A stretch of 64,000 bases of DNA from an uncultured Collinsella sp. (GCA_902494195.1 CABUSH010000009.1:1-64000); one strand, 5' to 3'. Shown: positions 32,453 to 42,126, counted from the first letter of the stretch. Notes: generated by a model not told the origin, from the sequence alone. Program-made: numbers and translations.

Positions 32453-34210
32453 CTACAGCTGCCAGTCCGCCGCTTCCTTTTGCAGCGCAATCATGCGGGC
32501 AAATTCTCCGCCTGCCGCCTTGAGCTGCGCCGGAGTGCCCTGCTCGGCAACCACGCTATCCTTGAGCACAACGATTTTGTCGGCATTTTCCACCGTACGC
32601 ATACGGTGGGCAATAACGATAACGGTCTTACCTGTAAGCAGACGGGAGAGTGCCTGCTGTACCACGGTCTCGTTCTCCACGTCCAAGCTTGCCGTCGCCT
32701 CGTCCAACAGCACGATGGGCGCATCTTTGAGCAGCGCGCGAGCGATGGAGATGCGCTGGCGCTCGCCGCCGGAGAGTTTGGAGCCGTTCTCACCGATCAT
32801 GGTGTCGTAGCCCTGCGGCATGCGGCTCACAAACTCGTCGCAGTTGGCGGCACGCGCGGCAGCAAGCACTTCCTCATCGGTGGCATCGCGACGACCAAGA
32901 CGGATGTTTCCCATCACCGTGTCGTCAAAGAGCAGCACGTCTTGGAACACGATGGCGTAATCACGCAGCAGTACCTCGGGATCAACGCTCGCAACATCCA
33001 CACCGCCCACGGTAACCTTGCCCGCGGTGGCATCCCAAAAGCGCGCGGCCAGGCGGCTCACCGTAGACTTACCGGAACCCGAAGGACCGACCAGCGCCGT
33101 GACCTCGCCCTCCTTGGCGGTAAAGCTCACATCGGTAAGAACTTTCTCGCCGGCGCGTCCGTCCTCGCCCGCACCATAGCCAAATGCCACGTGATCGAAC
33201 ACCACATCGTGGCCCGCGGGCTCAAATTTCTCGCTGCCCCGCGCCACAGGCTCTACCATGATGGAACGCATGCGCTTGGCAGACGACTCGGCGGCAAACA
33301 GCTCGGACATTAACATTAACGCCTGGTCAAAGGGCGCATAGATACGGCTCACCATAAGCAGGAAGGCAAACATCACCAAAAAGTCGACCTGCCCGGAGGC
33401 GACCACCGCGGCGCCCGTGACCAGCGTGGTGGCAATGCCCAGACGCAGAATGGAGAAGGCGGAGTTGACCAGAAGCCCGTTGACGAGCTCGCCCTTGGTG
33501 GTCTCGCGCTCCTCGGCATCGATCACGGCGTTGAGCCCCTCAAGATAATGGGCCTCCTGGTTGGTAGCGCGGATTTCGCGCACGCAGTCGAGCGTCTCTT
33601 GAATTGCCTCGGTAACCTTGACCTTCTCGGCGCGCACGCGATCGAACACCGGGGTCATGGGGCCGCGTGTTAGATACAGCACGGCAAAGGCCACGGGAAC
33701 GCTCCAAAACGCCGCGATCGCCAGCTGCCAGCAAAAAAACAGCGACGCCACGAACACAATGGCGCTTGCGATGATGGCACCCCAAAGCTCTCCCAGCACG
33801 TGGCTGTAGGCGTGCTCCATGGCCTGGACGTCGCCCATGATGGTCTCGGTTAAATCGGCCAGATCACGACGACCAAAAAACGACAGTGGCAGTTTGCGCA
33901 AGCGCTCGGCGATCTCCATACGCTGCTTGCCGCACTCCTCGTAAAAGATGCAGTAGGTGTAGTAATACTGCTGCCAGTTAGAGGCAAAGAGCAACACGAA
34001 AAAGACCAGGAGGCCGCCCACGATCGGCAGCGCATCCGGCAGGTCAGCCCCGCTGGCGAGATGCTCGACAAAGCCGGCCATAACCAGGAATAAAAAGCCC
34101 ATGCCGGCCATGGTAATGAGATTGGTGAGCGTGGTCCAGAAAATGCCGCGTTTCACACCGGCGACGCCTTTATCGGATAGGAAATACTTCTTTTGGAATG
34201 AGGCGAACAT
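32453..34210 (-). CDS. ABC transporter half-unit (membrane plus ATPase), second subunit
   Basis: 585 residues: a six-helix exporter-fold membrane domain (~1-320), then a nucleotide-binding domain with Walker A GPSGSGKST, signature LSGGERQR, Walker B IVLLDEATASLD and the H-loop IAHRMRT. It begins immediately after the stop of 34211-36037, so the two half-transporters very likely pair. This layout, with a divergent AraC regulator, matches the YbtP/YbtQ-IrtAB kind of siderophore importer as well as peptide or drug exporters. Substrate unknown. Confidence 0.88.
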   Translation of the reverse strand: MFASFQKKYFLSDKGVAGVKRGIFWTTLTNLITMAGMGFLFLVMAGFVEHLASGADLPDALPIVGGLLVFFVLLFASNWQQYYYTYCIFYEECGKQRMEIAERLRKLPLSFFGRRDLADLTETIMGDVQAMEHAYSHVLGELWGAIIASAIVFVASLFFCWQLAIAAFWSVPVAFAVLYLTRGPMTPVFDRVRAEKVKVTEAIQETLDCVREIRATNQEAHYLEGLNAVIDAEERETTKGELVNGLLVNSAFSILRLGIATTLVTGAAVVASGQVDFLVMFAFLLMVSRIYAPFDQALMLMSELFAAESSAKRMRSIMVEPVARGSEKFEPAGHDVVFDHVAFGYGAGEDGRAGEKVLTDVSFTAKEGEVTALVGPSGSGKSTVSRLAARFWDATAGKVTVGGVDVASVDPEVLLRDYAIVFQDVLLFDDTVMGNIRLGRRDATDEEVLAAARAANCDEFVSRMPQGYDTMIGENGSKLSGGERQRISIARALLKDAPIVLLDEATASLDVENETVVQQALSRLLTGKTVIVIAHRMRTVENADKIVVLKDSVVAEQGTPAQLKAAGGEFARMIALQKEAADWQL

Positions 34211-36037
34211 TTAGGCCTCGCCTCCCTTCGTGACGGCGGCATCCGCAGTCGCTGCAGTGATTTTCCAGCTCGCGGCCTGTTCGTATTCGGCCCACATCTT
34301 GGCATACAGACCCTCTTGGGACAGCAACTCGGCATGGGTACCCGACTCCTGCACGCTGCCCTGGTTGAGCACCACGATTTGGTCTGCGCCCACTACAGTC
34401 GAGAGTCGGTGCGCAATCATAATGACCGTGCGACCCGCCGCCAGCTTGCTAAAGGCACGCTGGATGAGCGCCTCGTTCTCGGGATCGGCAAACGCCGTGG
34501 CCTCGTCGAGCACCACGATAGGCGCGTCTTTAAGGATTGCGCGGGCGAGTGCCACGCGCTGGACCTCGCCGCCCGAAAGATATGCTCCGCCGGCACCGAG
34601 CATGGTATTGATGCCCTGTGGGAGCTTGGCCACAATGTCGTCGCACTGAGCTGCGGAGAGGGCCGCACGCACTTCGTCGTCAGTGGCCGTAGGCTTGGAG
34701 GCTCGCACGTTATCGGCAAGTGTTTGCCGGAACAGCTGGTTGGTCTGGAACACGAAGGCGACCTGGTCCATAAGCTCGTGCGGATCCATATCGCGAACGT
34801 CCACACCGCCTACGAGCACTCGACCCGAGGAGACATCCCAAAAACGCGGGATCAGGCTTGCGCAGGTTGACTTGCCGCCGCCCGAAGGACCCACCAGGGC
34901 GAGGGTGCCACCAGCGGGAACGCTGAAACTTACATGGCTAACGGCAGGTGCTTCGGCACCCTCGTACGTAAAGCTCACGTCCTCAAAGCGCACATCGCTG
35001 CCAACAGGACGCTTAGGCTGAGCGGGCACCGGGAGCTGCTCGGACTCCATGATGCTTCGGATACGCGCCAGCGAATCGGCACTCATTTGAGACGCCTCGC
35101 CCACAAACATAAGCTTGGTCATGGCCGTCGGCACCACGGCCGAAAATATCGCGTAAAACGTGAAGTTGGCCATAAAATGCGCGAAGTCCGTCTCGCCCGG
35201 CGCCAACAGCAACGCCACGGGCAACAGGAATGCCACAAGACCATTGAGCGCGGTAAGATTAAGTACCTGCGGACCTCGGCAGAACGTGCCCGCATAGTTT
35301 TGTGCCATGTCGGCGTATTCGGCGATCGCATCGTGGAAGGCCTTAAAGGAGTAGACCGTCTGCTGAAACACCTTGACCACGGGGATGCCGCGTACGTATT
35401 CGGTGCCGGTCTTGTTCATCTTGACCAGCGCGCCCATGTAGGCCTTCATGAACTCGGCGCCTTTGCCGCTCATCATGGTGGCCATGGCGCCAAACGAAAT
35501 GGCCACCGAGATGAGGCATGCCGCGCCCAAGCGCCAATCGAGGGCGAAAAGCAGCACGAGTAGGCCTGCGACCATGGCGGCGGCGCCTGCGATATCGGGC
35601 AGCATGTGTGCGAGCAAAGTCTCGGTGGAGGCGGCACATCCGTCTACAACACGACGCAGCTCACCGGTGGCGTGCGTGTCAAAGTAGCCAAGCGGCAGCT
35701 TAAGCAGGTGCTCGCTCGTAGTCTTGCGGATATTGGACGCGCAGCGAAACGCGGACAGATGCGTGCACATGAGCCCCACGAAATAAGCTACGATGCTTGC
35801 CAGGGCAAAACCCACGGCCCACCAGCCATACATCGCGATGTCGCAGGCTTCGCTCCAGTTAGGTGCTACGGCGATCAGATCGCGCGCGACAAACCAGATG
35901 CACACGTACGGGCCAAAGCTCAGCAGCTGAGAGAGCGCCGAGAGAGCCATGCCCAAATACGTTAGGAATTTACGGTCACCGGCATACGCGAGCAACTCGC
36001 CGATGCCTCCACCTTCCCTTTTTGATCCCTTTGCCAT
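34211..36037 (-). CDS. ABC transporter half-unit, first subunit
   Basis: 608 residues: exporter-fold membrane domain, then Walker A GPSGGGKST, signature LSGGEVQR, Walker B IVVLDEATAFADPENE and H-loop IAHRLST. The variant AFADPENE after the catalytic Glu is typical of the IrtA/YbtP-like group of siderophore-related transporters. The stop TAA is directly followed by the ATG of its partner. The divergent AraC-type regulator starts 115 bases away and probably controls both. Confidence 0.88.
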   Translation of the reverse strand: MAKGSKREGGGIGELLAYAGDRKFLTYLGMALSALSQLLSFGPYVCIWFVARDLIAVAPNWSEACDIAMYGWWAVGFALASIVAYFVGLMCTHLSAFRCASNIRKTTSEHLLKLPLGYFDTHATGELRRVVDGCAASTETLLAHMLPDIAGAAAMVAGLLVLLFALDWRLGAACLISVAISFGAMATMMSGKGAEFMKAYMGALVKMNKTGTEYVRGIPVVKVFQQTVYSFKAFHDAIAEYADMAQNYAGTFCRGPQVLNLTALNGLVAFLLPVALLLAPGETDFAHFMANFTFYAIFSAVVPTAMTKLMFVGEASQMSADSLARIRSIMESEQLPVPAQPKRPVGSDVRFEDVSFTYEGAEAPAVSHVSFSVPAGGTLALVGPSGGGKSTCASLIPRFWDVSSGRVLVGGVDVRDMDPHELMDQVAFVFQTNQLFRQTLADNVRASKPTATDDEVRAALSAAQCDDIVAKLPQGINTMLGAGGAYLSGGEVQRVALARAILKDAPIVVLDEATAFADPENEALIQRAFSKLAAGRTVIMIAHRLSTVVGADQIVVLNQGSVQESGTHAELLSQEGLYAKMWAEYEQAASWKITAATADAAVTKGGEA

Positions 36038-36151
36038 GAGATTCCTTTCTAACGGCTTGAGAGTTAACCGTATTCAACTTATCATTGATATGTTAGCCAG
36101 GGCACACAATCGAGCCAGGCGTGGACGTTTCTGCAAAGGAAAGGGACGCTT
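36038..36151. promoter_or_regulatory. divergent promoter region of ABC pair and AraC regulator
   Basis: 114 AT-richer bases shared by two divergent units. No strong palindrome is visible, as expected for AraC-type sites, which are usually direct repeats; I cannot place the boxes with confidence. Confidence 0.4.
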
Positions 36152-37156
36152 TTGCAAATACGGCGGGCGGCGACCGACATAACCGAGCTCTATGCACCAC
36201 AGTTTGAGCAGTTTGGCTTGGAGCTTTCCGGCAAGGGCGCTGTCTTTACCGGCGAGGTGGCAAACGATCGGGCGCACGGACGCGCATGGATCATGCCCCT
36301 CTCCCCCACCTGCATCGTCATGGAGCATTTCATCACCCCGACGTACGATATGTACCTGGCCGAATACACGCCCGAGCCATACGCCTGCGTGAGCGAGGTC
36401 AGCGCGCCCACACTTACATGCATGCCCGAGGCTGGCATAACACCCGCGAACCTTAAACCATTGCATGGACCGTGGCCAAACAACGCCGTTTGCAGCTTTA
36501 TCCAAAATAACTGTGGCGAGGAGTTAAGCCCGCTGTTTGCGGGGGAGCTCTATCACTCGCGCTCGGTGCTCTTTTTGCCTGGATATTTTGACGAACTGGA
36601 GCACCGCTATCCCACCGAGTTCGCGGGAATCTTTGAGGCGTTTGCCGAGCCATGGCACGAGGAAGCGGCGTCTGCCATCTGCCACGCGCTGCGCCGGATT
36701 AACGAGGACCGCGCCCGCACCGTAGGCGGACACGTCTATATGCAGGGCATCGTGGAGGCCATGGTCGCGGAGCTCGCCTGTTCGCGCGCGGCCCACAAGC
36801 AGGCACGGCAGGCGGCAGACACACGCGTCAGCATAACCATTGCCGAAGAAGCAACAGCAATGATTGAGCGCGCGCTCGACAAAGGCAGACGTGTGGGTAT
36901 CAACGAGGTGGCCGAGAGGCTCTACACAAGCCGCTCCAAACTATGCGCCACCTTTAAGGCCCAAACCGGCGAGTCCCTGGGCGCCTACATTCGCAGACGC
37001 CGCATGGAGCGAGCACAGGACCTTTTGGCCGATAGCTCGCTTACGATAGCGCAGGTGGCAGAGCGTCTAGGCTACCCTCAGCAGGCCGCCTTCGCCCAAG
37101 CCTTCAAACAATACACCGGCATGACACCCACGGCTTGGCGAAGCAAGCATCGCTAA
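36152..37156 (+). CDS. AraC-family transcriptional regulator
   Basis: 334 residues. The last ~100 residues hold the two helix-turn-helix motifs: GINEVAERLYTSRSKLCATF and LTIAQVAERLGYPQQAAFAQ, then AFKQYTGMTPTAWR. The N-terminal ~220 residues form a ligand domain unlike the classical arabinose barrel. The first in-frame start is TTG at 36152, after GGAAAGGG; no ATG with a good site exists nearby, so the TTG start is likely. It probably senses the ABC substrate or iron state and controls the divergent transporter genes, as YbtA-type regulators do. Confidence 0.85.
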   Translation: MQIRRAATDITELYAPQFEQFGLELSGKGAVFTGEVANDRAHGRAWIMPLSPTCIVMEHFITPTYDMYLAEYTPEPYACVSEVSAPTLTCMPEAGITPANLKPLHGPWPNNAVCSFIQNNCGEELSPLFAGELYHSRSVLFLPGYFDELEHRYPTEFAGIFEAFAEPWHEEAASAICHALRRINEDRARTVGGHVYMQGIVEAMVAELACSRAAHKQARQAADTRVSITIAEEATAMIERALDKGRRVGINEVAERLYTSRSKLCATFKAQTGESLGAYIRRRRMERAQDLLADSSLTIAQVAERLGYPQQAAFAQAFKQYTGMTPTAWRSKHR

Positions 37157-37220
37157 GGCCCAAGCTCCCTGGCCGTAACGGAGCGATTAATTAGCCGCCG
37201 CCCGTCAGCTCACCCAGGAT

Positions 37221-38585
37221 CTAAACGTCAAGATGCGCACAATCAAGCGCCTTTTTGATAAGAGGGACAGATCGATCAGCCAAATACAACGGAATGTTGA
37301 GCACCCCGTCGTCGAGCTTTAGGTTCTTAAGTGAGTAGCGGACCCTCAATGGAGTCGTCTCCGCATGCTTGTCGGCATAGTACTTAAGGCTCTTGGAATG
37401 AACGACCTCTCCCGATTTGACCTCGACGGGAACGATTTCGTTTCCGACTTGAATCAAAAAATCGACTTCGTGCTTCGGCTTCTCGTTTGTCCAATAACGC
37501 GGAGCAGCATCTAACTGTGAAAGTAATGCCTGAAGCACATAGTTCTCGGCGAACGAACCTTTGAACTCCGAAAATAGCGCATCCGAGATGGCAAAAGCGG
37601 ACGCATCCAGCCTTGCCATGCGGCGCAGCAAGCCGACATCAAGACAGTAGACTTTAAATGCCTTGAGGTCATCGTACGCAGAGAGCGGCACACCACCGGC
37701 AGCATTAAGGCGAACCGCCGTGATGAGCCCAGCATCGGCAAGCCATTCCAGAGCATCCTCGTATTCTCGAGCACGAGCCCCCTCGCGCACCGCACCCCAA
37801 ACGAACTTTTTGTTCTCGCGCGCCAACTGAGCTGGAATCGAGTTCCATATTTGCGAAAGCTTGGCGAACTGCGCACGGCCACCATGCTTGGCAAAATCGC
37901 GCTCGTAGGAATCCAAGAGATCAGACAACACCTTATCGACCTGAACGATATCGCCCGTCTCCACCCACCGGCCAAGAGCCTCTGGCATGCCGCCGCATGC
38001 AAAATAACGACGAAGATGCTCGACGAGACGGACATGGAAGAAATCGGGCACTGTCTCGATCTGATCCAGGCCGCCAAGGTATTCGTCGTAGTTTGCAGCG
38101 CCCTCGGCTTTCAGAAACTCGGAAAAGCTCATGGGGCGCATCTCCATGAACTCGACCTTTCCCACCGGAAAAGCGCTGGTCTCACGGGACAAGCGAACGC
38201 CCAACAAAGACCCTGCGCATGCGACGTGATACTCGGGGGCCTCGTCACAGAAGTATTTAAGGGCGCCGACTGCGGAAGGACAATCCTGGATCTCATCAAT
38301 AATAAGCAGCGTTTCGCCGGGCTCGATAGGCTGTCCAAGTGCCAGGGAAAGATTTGAGATGATCCGTCGAGGATCGCGCGTACCTTCGAAAAACTGAGCG
38401 TACTCGCTCTGTACCCCAGGTGACGGCTCCTCGAGCGTCAGATACACAAAATTGAGGTACGAGGTTCGGCCGAACTCCTTAAGCGCCCACGTCTTTCCAA
38501 CCTGGCGCGCCCCCTTAAGGATAAGCGGCTTACGATATTCTGACGCTTTCCAAGCGTTAAGCTTGGCAATGATATCTCGCTGCAT
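37221..38585 (-). CDS. AAA ATPase with DUF4143 (AAA_14) domain
   Basis: 454 residues. Walker A is KGARQVGKTWALKEFG and Walker B LLIIDEIQDCPSAVGAL; the DUF4143 C-terminal half follows and ends in an endonuclease-like FLIQVGNEIVPVEVKSG. The family is common and often present in many copies per genome; its function is not settled (possible DNA-binding, defence-like or regulatory roles). GGGAGG precedes the ATG. A near-symmetrical 75-bp palindrome sits 20 bases upstream, suggesting tight, perhaps autogenous, control. Confidence 0.88.
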   Translation of the reverse strand: MQRDIIAKLNAWKASEYRKPLILKGARQVGKTWALKEFGRTSYLNFVYLTLEEPSPGVQSEYAQFFEGTRDPRRIISNLSLALGQPIEPGETLLIIDEIQDCPSAVGALKYFCDEAPEYHVACAGSLLGVRLSRETSAFPVGKVEFMEMRPMSFSEFLKAEGAANYDEYLGGLDQIETVPDFFHVRLVEHLRRYFACGGMPEALGRWVETGDIVQVDKVLSDLLDSYERDFAKHGGRAQFAKLSQIWNSIPAQLARENKKFVWGAVREGARAREYEDALEWLADAGLITAVRLNAAGGVPLSAYDDLKAFKVYCLDVGLLRRMARLDASAFAISDALFSEFKGSFAENYVLQALLSQLDAAPRYWTNEKPKHEVDFLIQVGNEIVPVEVKSGEVVHSKSLKYYADKHAETTPLRVRYSLKNLKLDDGVLNIPLYLADRSVPLIKKALDCAHLDV

Positions 38586-38604
38586 GACCGAACCTCCCGC
38601 AAAG

Positions 38605-38679
38605 AAACTTCCGTAAACGTGATATTTCCCACATTTTACCCTAGGTAAAACGTGACATTTATCACATTTACGGAAGTTT
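38605..38679. promoter_or_regulatory. 75-bp operator palindrome with four half-sites
   Basis: AAACTTCCGTAAACGTGAT (38605-38623) is the inverted complement, with one mismatch, of ATCACATTTACGGAAGTTT (38661-38679). At the centre TTTTACC-CTA-GGTAAAA is perfect. In total the motif GTAAA-(A/-)-YGTGRNA occurs four times, two on each strand. It ends 20 bases before the ATPase start, covering the place of its promoter and leader. Confidence 0.65.
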
Positions 38680-38711
38680 TAAGTTCATTTCGCCACACTT
38701 CCATCACATTA

Positions 38712-38740
38712 AAAAGGCGGAGGCGCATTTTGCGCCTCCG
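38712..38740 (-). terminator. intrinsic terminator of gatCAB and element B
   Basis: CGGAGGCGCA (38718-38727) pairs with TGCGCCTCCG (38731-38740); on the minus strand CCTTTTTAATG follows. It lies after structured element B in the gatB direction. Confidence 0.8.
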
Positions 38741-38790
38741 TCACCATCTTTCCTATCAGCCTACCTGACCCGAACGGCCGAGTCGTCACA

Positions 38791-38931
38791 GAACCCGGGA
38801 ACCCCGGCAGGGCGGGTGTTTGCTCAAAATGAGTTCCGCACGCAAAGAAGGCCACTTAATGTGGCCTTCGTCTTGCGCAGGACTGTTCGAAATTTTGAGG
38901 AAGCACCCGCCCTGCCGGGGCTCCCGGGTTC
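38791..38931 (-). ncRNA. candidate structured RNA element, copy B
   Basis: 141 bases, five bases after the gatB stop and on the same strand. The outer 28-bp stem pairs with a single mismatch (positions 38791-38818 with 38904-38931); CCTCAAAAT pairs with ATTTTGAG inside it; the terminal hairpin on the minus strand is GAAGGCCAC-ATTAA-GTGGCCTTC. TCGAACAGTCCTG, CACATTAAGTG and GTGCGGAACTC are identical to copy A and at the same spacing (8 and 5 bases), while three base pairs of the 9-bp stem differ by compensatory exchange. An intrinsic terminator follows at 38740-38712. Confidence 0.65.
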
Positions 38932-38935
38932 CCGC

Positions 38936-40612
38936 TTACGAGAGCGACGTTCTCAGCAACTCGTTGAAGAGCTTCGGGTTACCCTTGCCGCGGCTTGCCT
39001 TCATGCACTGGCCCACCAAAAAGCCGATGACCTTCTGGTTGCCGTCACGATACTGCTGCGCCTGATCGGCACAGTTAGCCAGCACCTCGTCCACGATCGG
39101 CTGCAGTGCGCCGGCGTCGCTCACCTGACGCATACCGCGCTCGTCGACGATCTTGTTGGGGTCGTCGCCGGTCTGGGCCATGGCCTCAAAGACCTCGTGT
39201 GCCTGGTTGGAGCTGATGGCATCGGTCGCCAGCAGCTTAGCCAGCGCTGCCACCTGAGCCGGCGCGATCCCAGACTCGGTGAGCGACACGCCCGCACCCT
39301 TAAGGTAGGCGATCATCTCGTTCACCAGCAAGTTTGCAACCGTCTGGGCCTCCTTGCCGGCCATACCGGCAGCGGCGGCCTCAAAGAACTCGGCAAACTC
39401 GGGGTCGCCGGCGATTTGCTCGGCGTCGGCCGTCTTAATGCCAAAGTCGGCCTCAAAACGGGCGCGCTTGGCATCGGGCAGCTCGGGGATCTCGCCACGG
39501 CAGCGGTCGATGAACTCGTCGTCCAGATCGAACGGCGCCAGGTCGGGATCGGGGAACAGACGATAGTCGTCTGCCGTCTCCTTCACACGCATGACCACGG
39601 TGCGCTTGCGGCTGGGCTCCCAGTGACGGGTCTCCTGGTAGATAATGCCGCCCTCCTCGAGCACCTCGGCCTGACGGCAGATCTCGTAGGCAAGGCCGTC
39701 ATGCAGGCTCTTAAACGAGTTGAGGTTCTTGAGCTCGGTCTTAGTGCCCAGCTTGGTCTCGCCGCGGCGGCGCAGCGACACGTTGCCGTCACAGCGCATG
39801 GAACCCTTCTCCATGGAGCAATCGGAAATGCCCAGCGTCACAAAAATGCGACGGAGCTTCTCCATAAACAGGCGAGCCTCCTCGGGCGTGCGCAGATCGG
39901 GCTCAGTCACGAGCTCAATCAAAGGCGTGCCGCAGCGGTTATAGTCGACGAGCGACTCAGCCGCGGCGGTGATGCGGCCCTCGGCACCGCCCACGTGGAC
40001 CATCTTGGCGGCGTCCTCCTCCATGTGGATGCGCAGGATGCGGATGGGCACCGTGTAGGAACCGTCCTCGCGACGCTCGGGCATCTGCAGGTTGGACGCG
40101 TCGTAGCTGGCCAGGTGGCCGGCGCGCTGGTTGCCCTCGCGCATGGTCGACGTCATGGACGTGGACAGACCCTCGGCGTTGGCCGAGGCGCTCGCCAGGC
40201 TCTGGGCCTCGGCCTCGCCAAACGCGCAGTCGGGGCGCTCGGCGGCACCGCGACCGGTCACGTCCAGGTCCAGGTGACCGTACATGGCAAAGGCGACCGG
40301 ACCCTGCGTGGTCTGGAAGTTCTTGGCCATATCGGGATAGAAGTAGTGCTTGCGATAGAACATCGAGTGGCGCTGGATCTCGCAGTTGGTGGCCAGACCC
40401 GCCTTGACGATGCTCTCGATGGCGCGCTTGTTGGGCACCGGCAGGGCGCCGGGCAGTCCCAGGCACACCGGGCACACGTTGGCGTTGGGCTCGTCATCGT
40501 GGCTGAGCTTGCAGTTGCAGAACATCTTGGTATCGAGCGCGGTGAGCTCGGTATGGATCTCCAGGCCGATCACGGCCTCCCAATCCTGCAGGACCTCGGA
40601 AAGCTCCTTCAT
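38936..40612 (-). CDS. gatB: Asp/Glu-tRNA amidotransferase subunit B
   Basis: 558 residues. Family marks: AVIGLEIHTEL, MFCNCKLSH with NVCPVCLGLPGALPVPN (the zinc-binding Cys set), RKHYFYPDMAKNFQ and RCDGNVSLR, then the helical YqeY-like tail. It phosphorylates mischarged Glu-tRNA(Gln) or Asp-tRNA(Asn) so that GatA-derived ammonia can amidate it. Its start overlaps the gatA stop (TAATG). Last gene of gatCAB; a structured element follows immediately. Confidence 0.96.
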   Translation of the reverse strand: MKELSEVLQDWEAVIGLEIHTELTALDTKMFCNCKLSHDDEPNANVCPVCLGLPGALPVPNKRAIESIVKAGLATNCEIQRHSMFYRKHYFYPDMAKNFQTTQGPVAFAMYGHLDLDVTGRGAAERPDCAFGEAEAQSLASASANAEGLSTSMTSTMREGNQRAGHLASYDASNLQMPERREDGSYTVPIRILRIHMEEDAAKMVHVGGAEGRITAAAESLVDYNRCGTPLIELVTEPDLRTPEEARLFMEKLRRIFVTLGISDCSMEKGSMRCDGNVSLRRRGETKLGTKTELKNLNSFKSLHDGLAYEICRQAEVLEEGGIIYQETRHWEPSRKRTVVMRVKETADDYRLFPDPDLAPFDLDDEFIDRCRGEIPELPDAKRARFEADFGIKTADAEQIAGDPEFAEFFEAAAAGMAGKEAQTVANLLVNEMIAYLKGAGVSLTESGIAPAQVAALAKLLATDAISSNQAHEVFEAMAQTGDDPNKIVDERGMRQVSDAGALQPIVDEVLANCADQAQQYRDGNQKVIGFLVGQCMKASRGKGNPKLFNELLRTSLS

Positions 40613-42126
40613 TACAGCTCGCCTCCCTTCCCGGCAAAATCGGGCGCGACGGAAAGCGCGGGCGCACCCGTGGCGGCATCGGCAAAGCCGCGCTCCAAGG
40701 CGCGGGCAAACGTGAGCAGCTGACGGTCCTTAAACGCCGGACCAACCAGCTGGGCAGAAACGGGCAGCTTGGTGTCCTCGCCCAGGCCCAGCGGCACCGA
40801 GATACCACCGTTGCCACAGATGTTGAGCGAGATGGTGTACAGGTCGGAGAGGTACATCTGCGTGGGGTCGCTGATCTCGCCAAACTTAAAGGCCGTACGC
40901 GGCGAAGCGGGCATAAGGATGGTGTCCACCTTGGCATACGCGGCGTCGTAGTCCTGCGTGATGAGCGTGCGGGCCTTCTGCGCGGCGTAGTAGTACTTGT
41001 CGTACACGCCCGAGGAGAGCAGATAGGCGCCGAGCATCTGACGGCGCTTGGCCTCGGCACCAAAGCCGTGGGCGCGCGACAGCGAGCTCTGGTCGGACAG
41101 GTTGGCGCAGCCCTCCTCCTGATAGCCGTAGCGAATGCCGTCGAAGCGGGCCAGATTGGAGAACGCCTCGGCCGGGCCGATGACGTAGTAGGCGGCAATG
41201 GCGGCGTCCAGGTGCGGCAGGTCGACCTCGACCAACTCGGCGCCCTGGTTCTGCAACTCCTGGGCGGCGCGCTGGACAGCGGCCTTGACCTCGGGCGTCA
41301 GGCCCTCGGCCTCCATAAACGCAGGGATAATGCCCACGCGCTTGCCCTCGATGCTGTCGTTGAGGTGCTCGGTAAAGTCGACGGCGCAATCCTGGCTGGT
41401 GCAGTCGTACGGATCGTGGCCCGCGCCGGTAAGCGCGTTCATGGCCAGCGCGACATCCTCGACCGTGCGGCCAAAGGGGCCCACCTGGTCGAGCGACGAG
41501 CCAAAGGCAACCACGCCGTAACGGCTCACGGCGCCATACGTGGGCTTAAAGCCCACCACGCCGCACAGCGACGCCGGCTGGCGAATGGAACCGCCGGTGT
41601 CCGAGCCCAGCGAGAGCGCGACCTCGCCCGCGGCGACCGCTGCAGCGGAGCCGCCCGAGGAGCCGCCGGGCACGCGCTCGGTATCCCAGGGGTTGTTGGT
41701 GCGGTGGAACGCCGAGCTCTCGGTGGAGCTGCCAAAGGCAAACTCGTCCATGTTGGCCTTGCCCATGGGCAGGCAGCCGGCATCGAGCATGCGCTGGACG
41801 CAGGTGGCGGTGTAGACGCTCTGGTAGCCCTCAAGCATGCGGGAAGCGCAGGTGGTGCGCGTGCCCACGAGGTTCATGTTGTCCTTAATGGCCAGCGGCA
41901 CGCCCGCGAGCGGGGGCAGCGGCTTGCCTGCGGCACGGTCGGCATCCACGCGCGCAGCGGCCTCGAGCGCAAGCTCGGGCGCCACCTGCAGGAATGCCTG
42001 GACCCCGCCCTCGCGCGCCTCGATGGCGGCAAGGGAGGCCTGGGCCACCTCGGTAGCGGTAAAGTCGCCGGCAGCAACGCCCGCGGCGATCTGGGCGGCG
42101 GTAAGGGAATCGAAGCTCTGTGCCAT
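40612..42126 (-). CDS. gatA: Asp/Glu-tRNA amidotransferase subunit A
   Basis: 504 residues, amidase-signature family. Lys in PLAIKDN, the Gly/Ser-rich GGSSGGSAAAVAAG and the nucleophile region GSDTGGSIRQPA form the Ser-Ser-Lys triad. It hydrolyses glutamine and channels ammonia to GatB. Starts in the stop codon of gatC and ends in the start of gatB; the three are translationally coupled. Confidence 0.96.
   Translation of the reverse strand: MAQSFDSLTAAQIAAGVAAGDFTATEVAQASLAAIEAREGGVQAFLQVAPELALEAAARVDADRAAGKPLPPLAGVPLAIKDNMNLVGTRTTCASRMLEGYQSVYTATCVQRMLDAGCLPMGKANMDEFAFGSSTESSAFHRTNNPWDTERVPGGSSGGSAAAVAAGEVALSLGSDTGGSIRQPASLCGVVGFKPTYGAVSRYGVVAFGSSLDQVGPFGRTVEDVALAMNALTGAGHDPYDCTSQDCAVDFTEHLNDSIEGKRVGIIPAFMEAEGLTPEVKAAVQRAAQELQNQGAELVEVDLPHLDAAIAAYYVIGPAEAFSNLARFDGIRYGYQEEGCANLSDQSSLSRAHGFGAEAKRRQMLGAYLLSSGVYDKYYYAAQKARTLITQDYDAAYAKVDTILMPASPRTAFKFGEISDPTQMYLSDLYTISLNICGNGGISVPLGLGEDTKLPVSAQLVGPAFKDRQLLTFARALERGFADAATGAPALSVAPDFAGKGGEL

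Larger units (their letters stand above)
38586..38935. other. gap between gatB and the DUF4143 ATPase gene
   Basis: 350 bases filled by three listed structures: the ATPase operator palindrome (38605-38679), the gatCAB terminator (38712-38740) and structured element B (38791-38931). Confidence 0.7.

Noticed and set aside
38816..40723. 635-codon plus-strand open frame opposite gatB
   Set aside because: Shadow frame; gatB is conserved and overlaps gatA by the usual TAATG.
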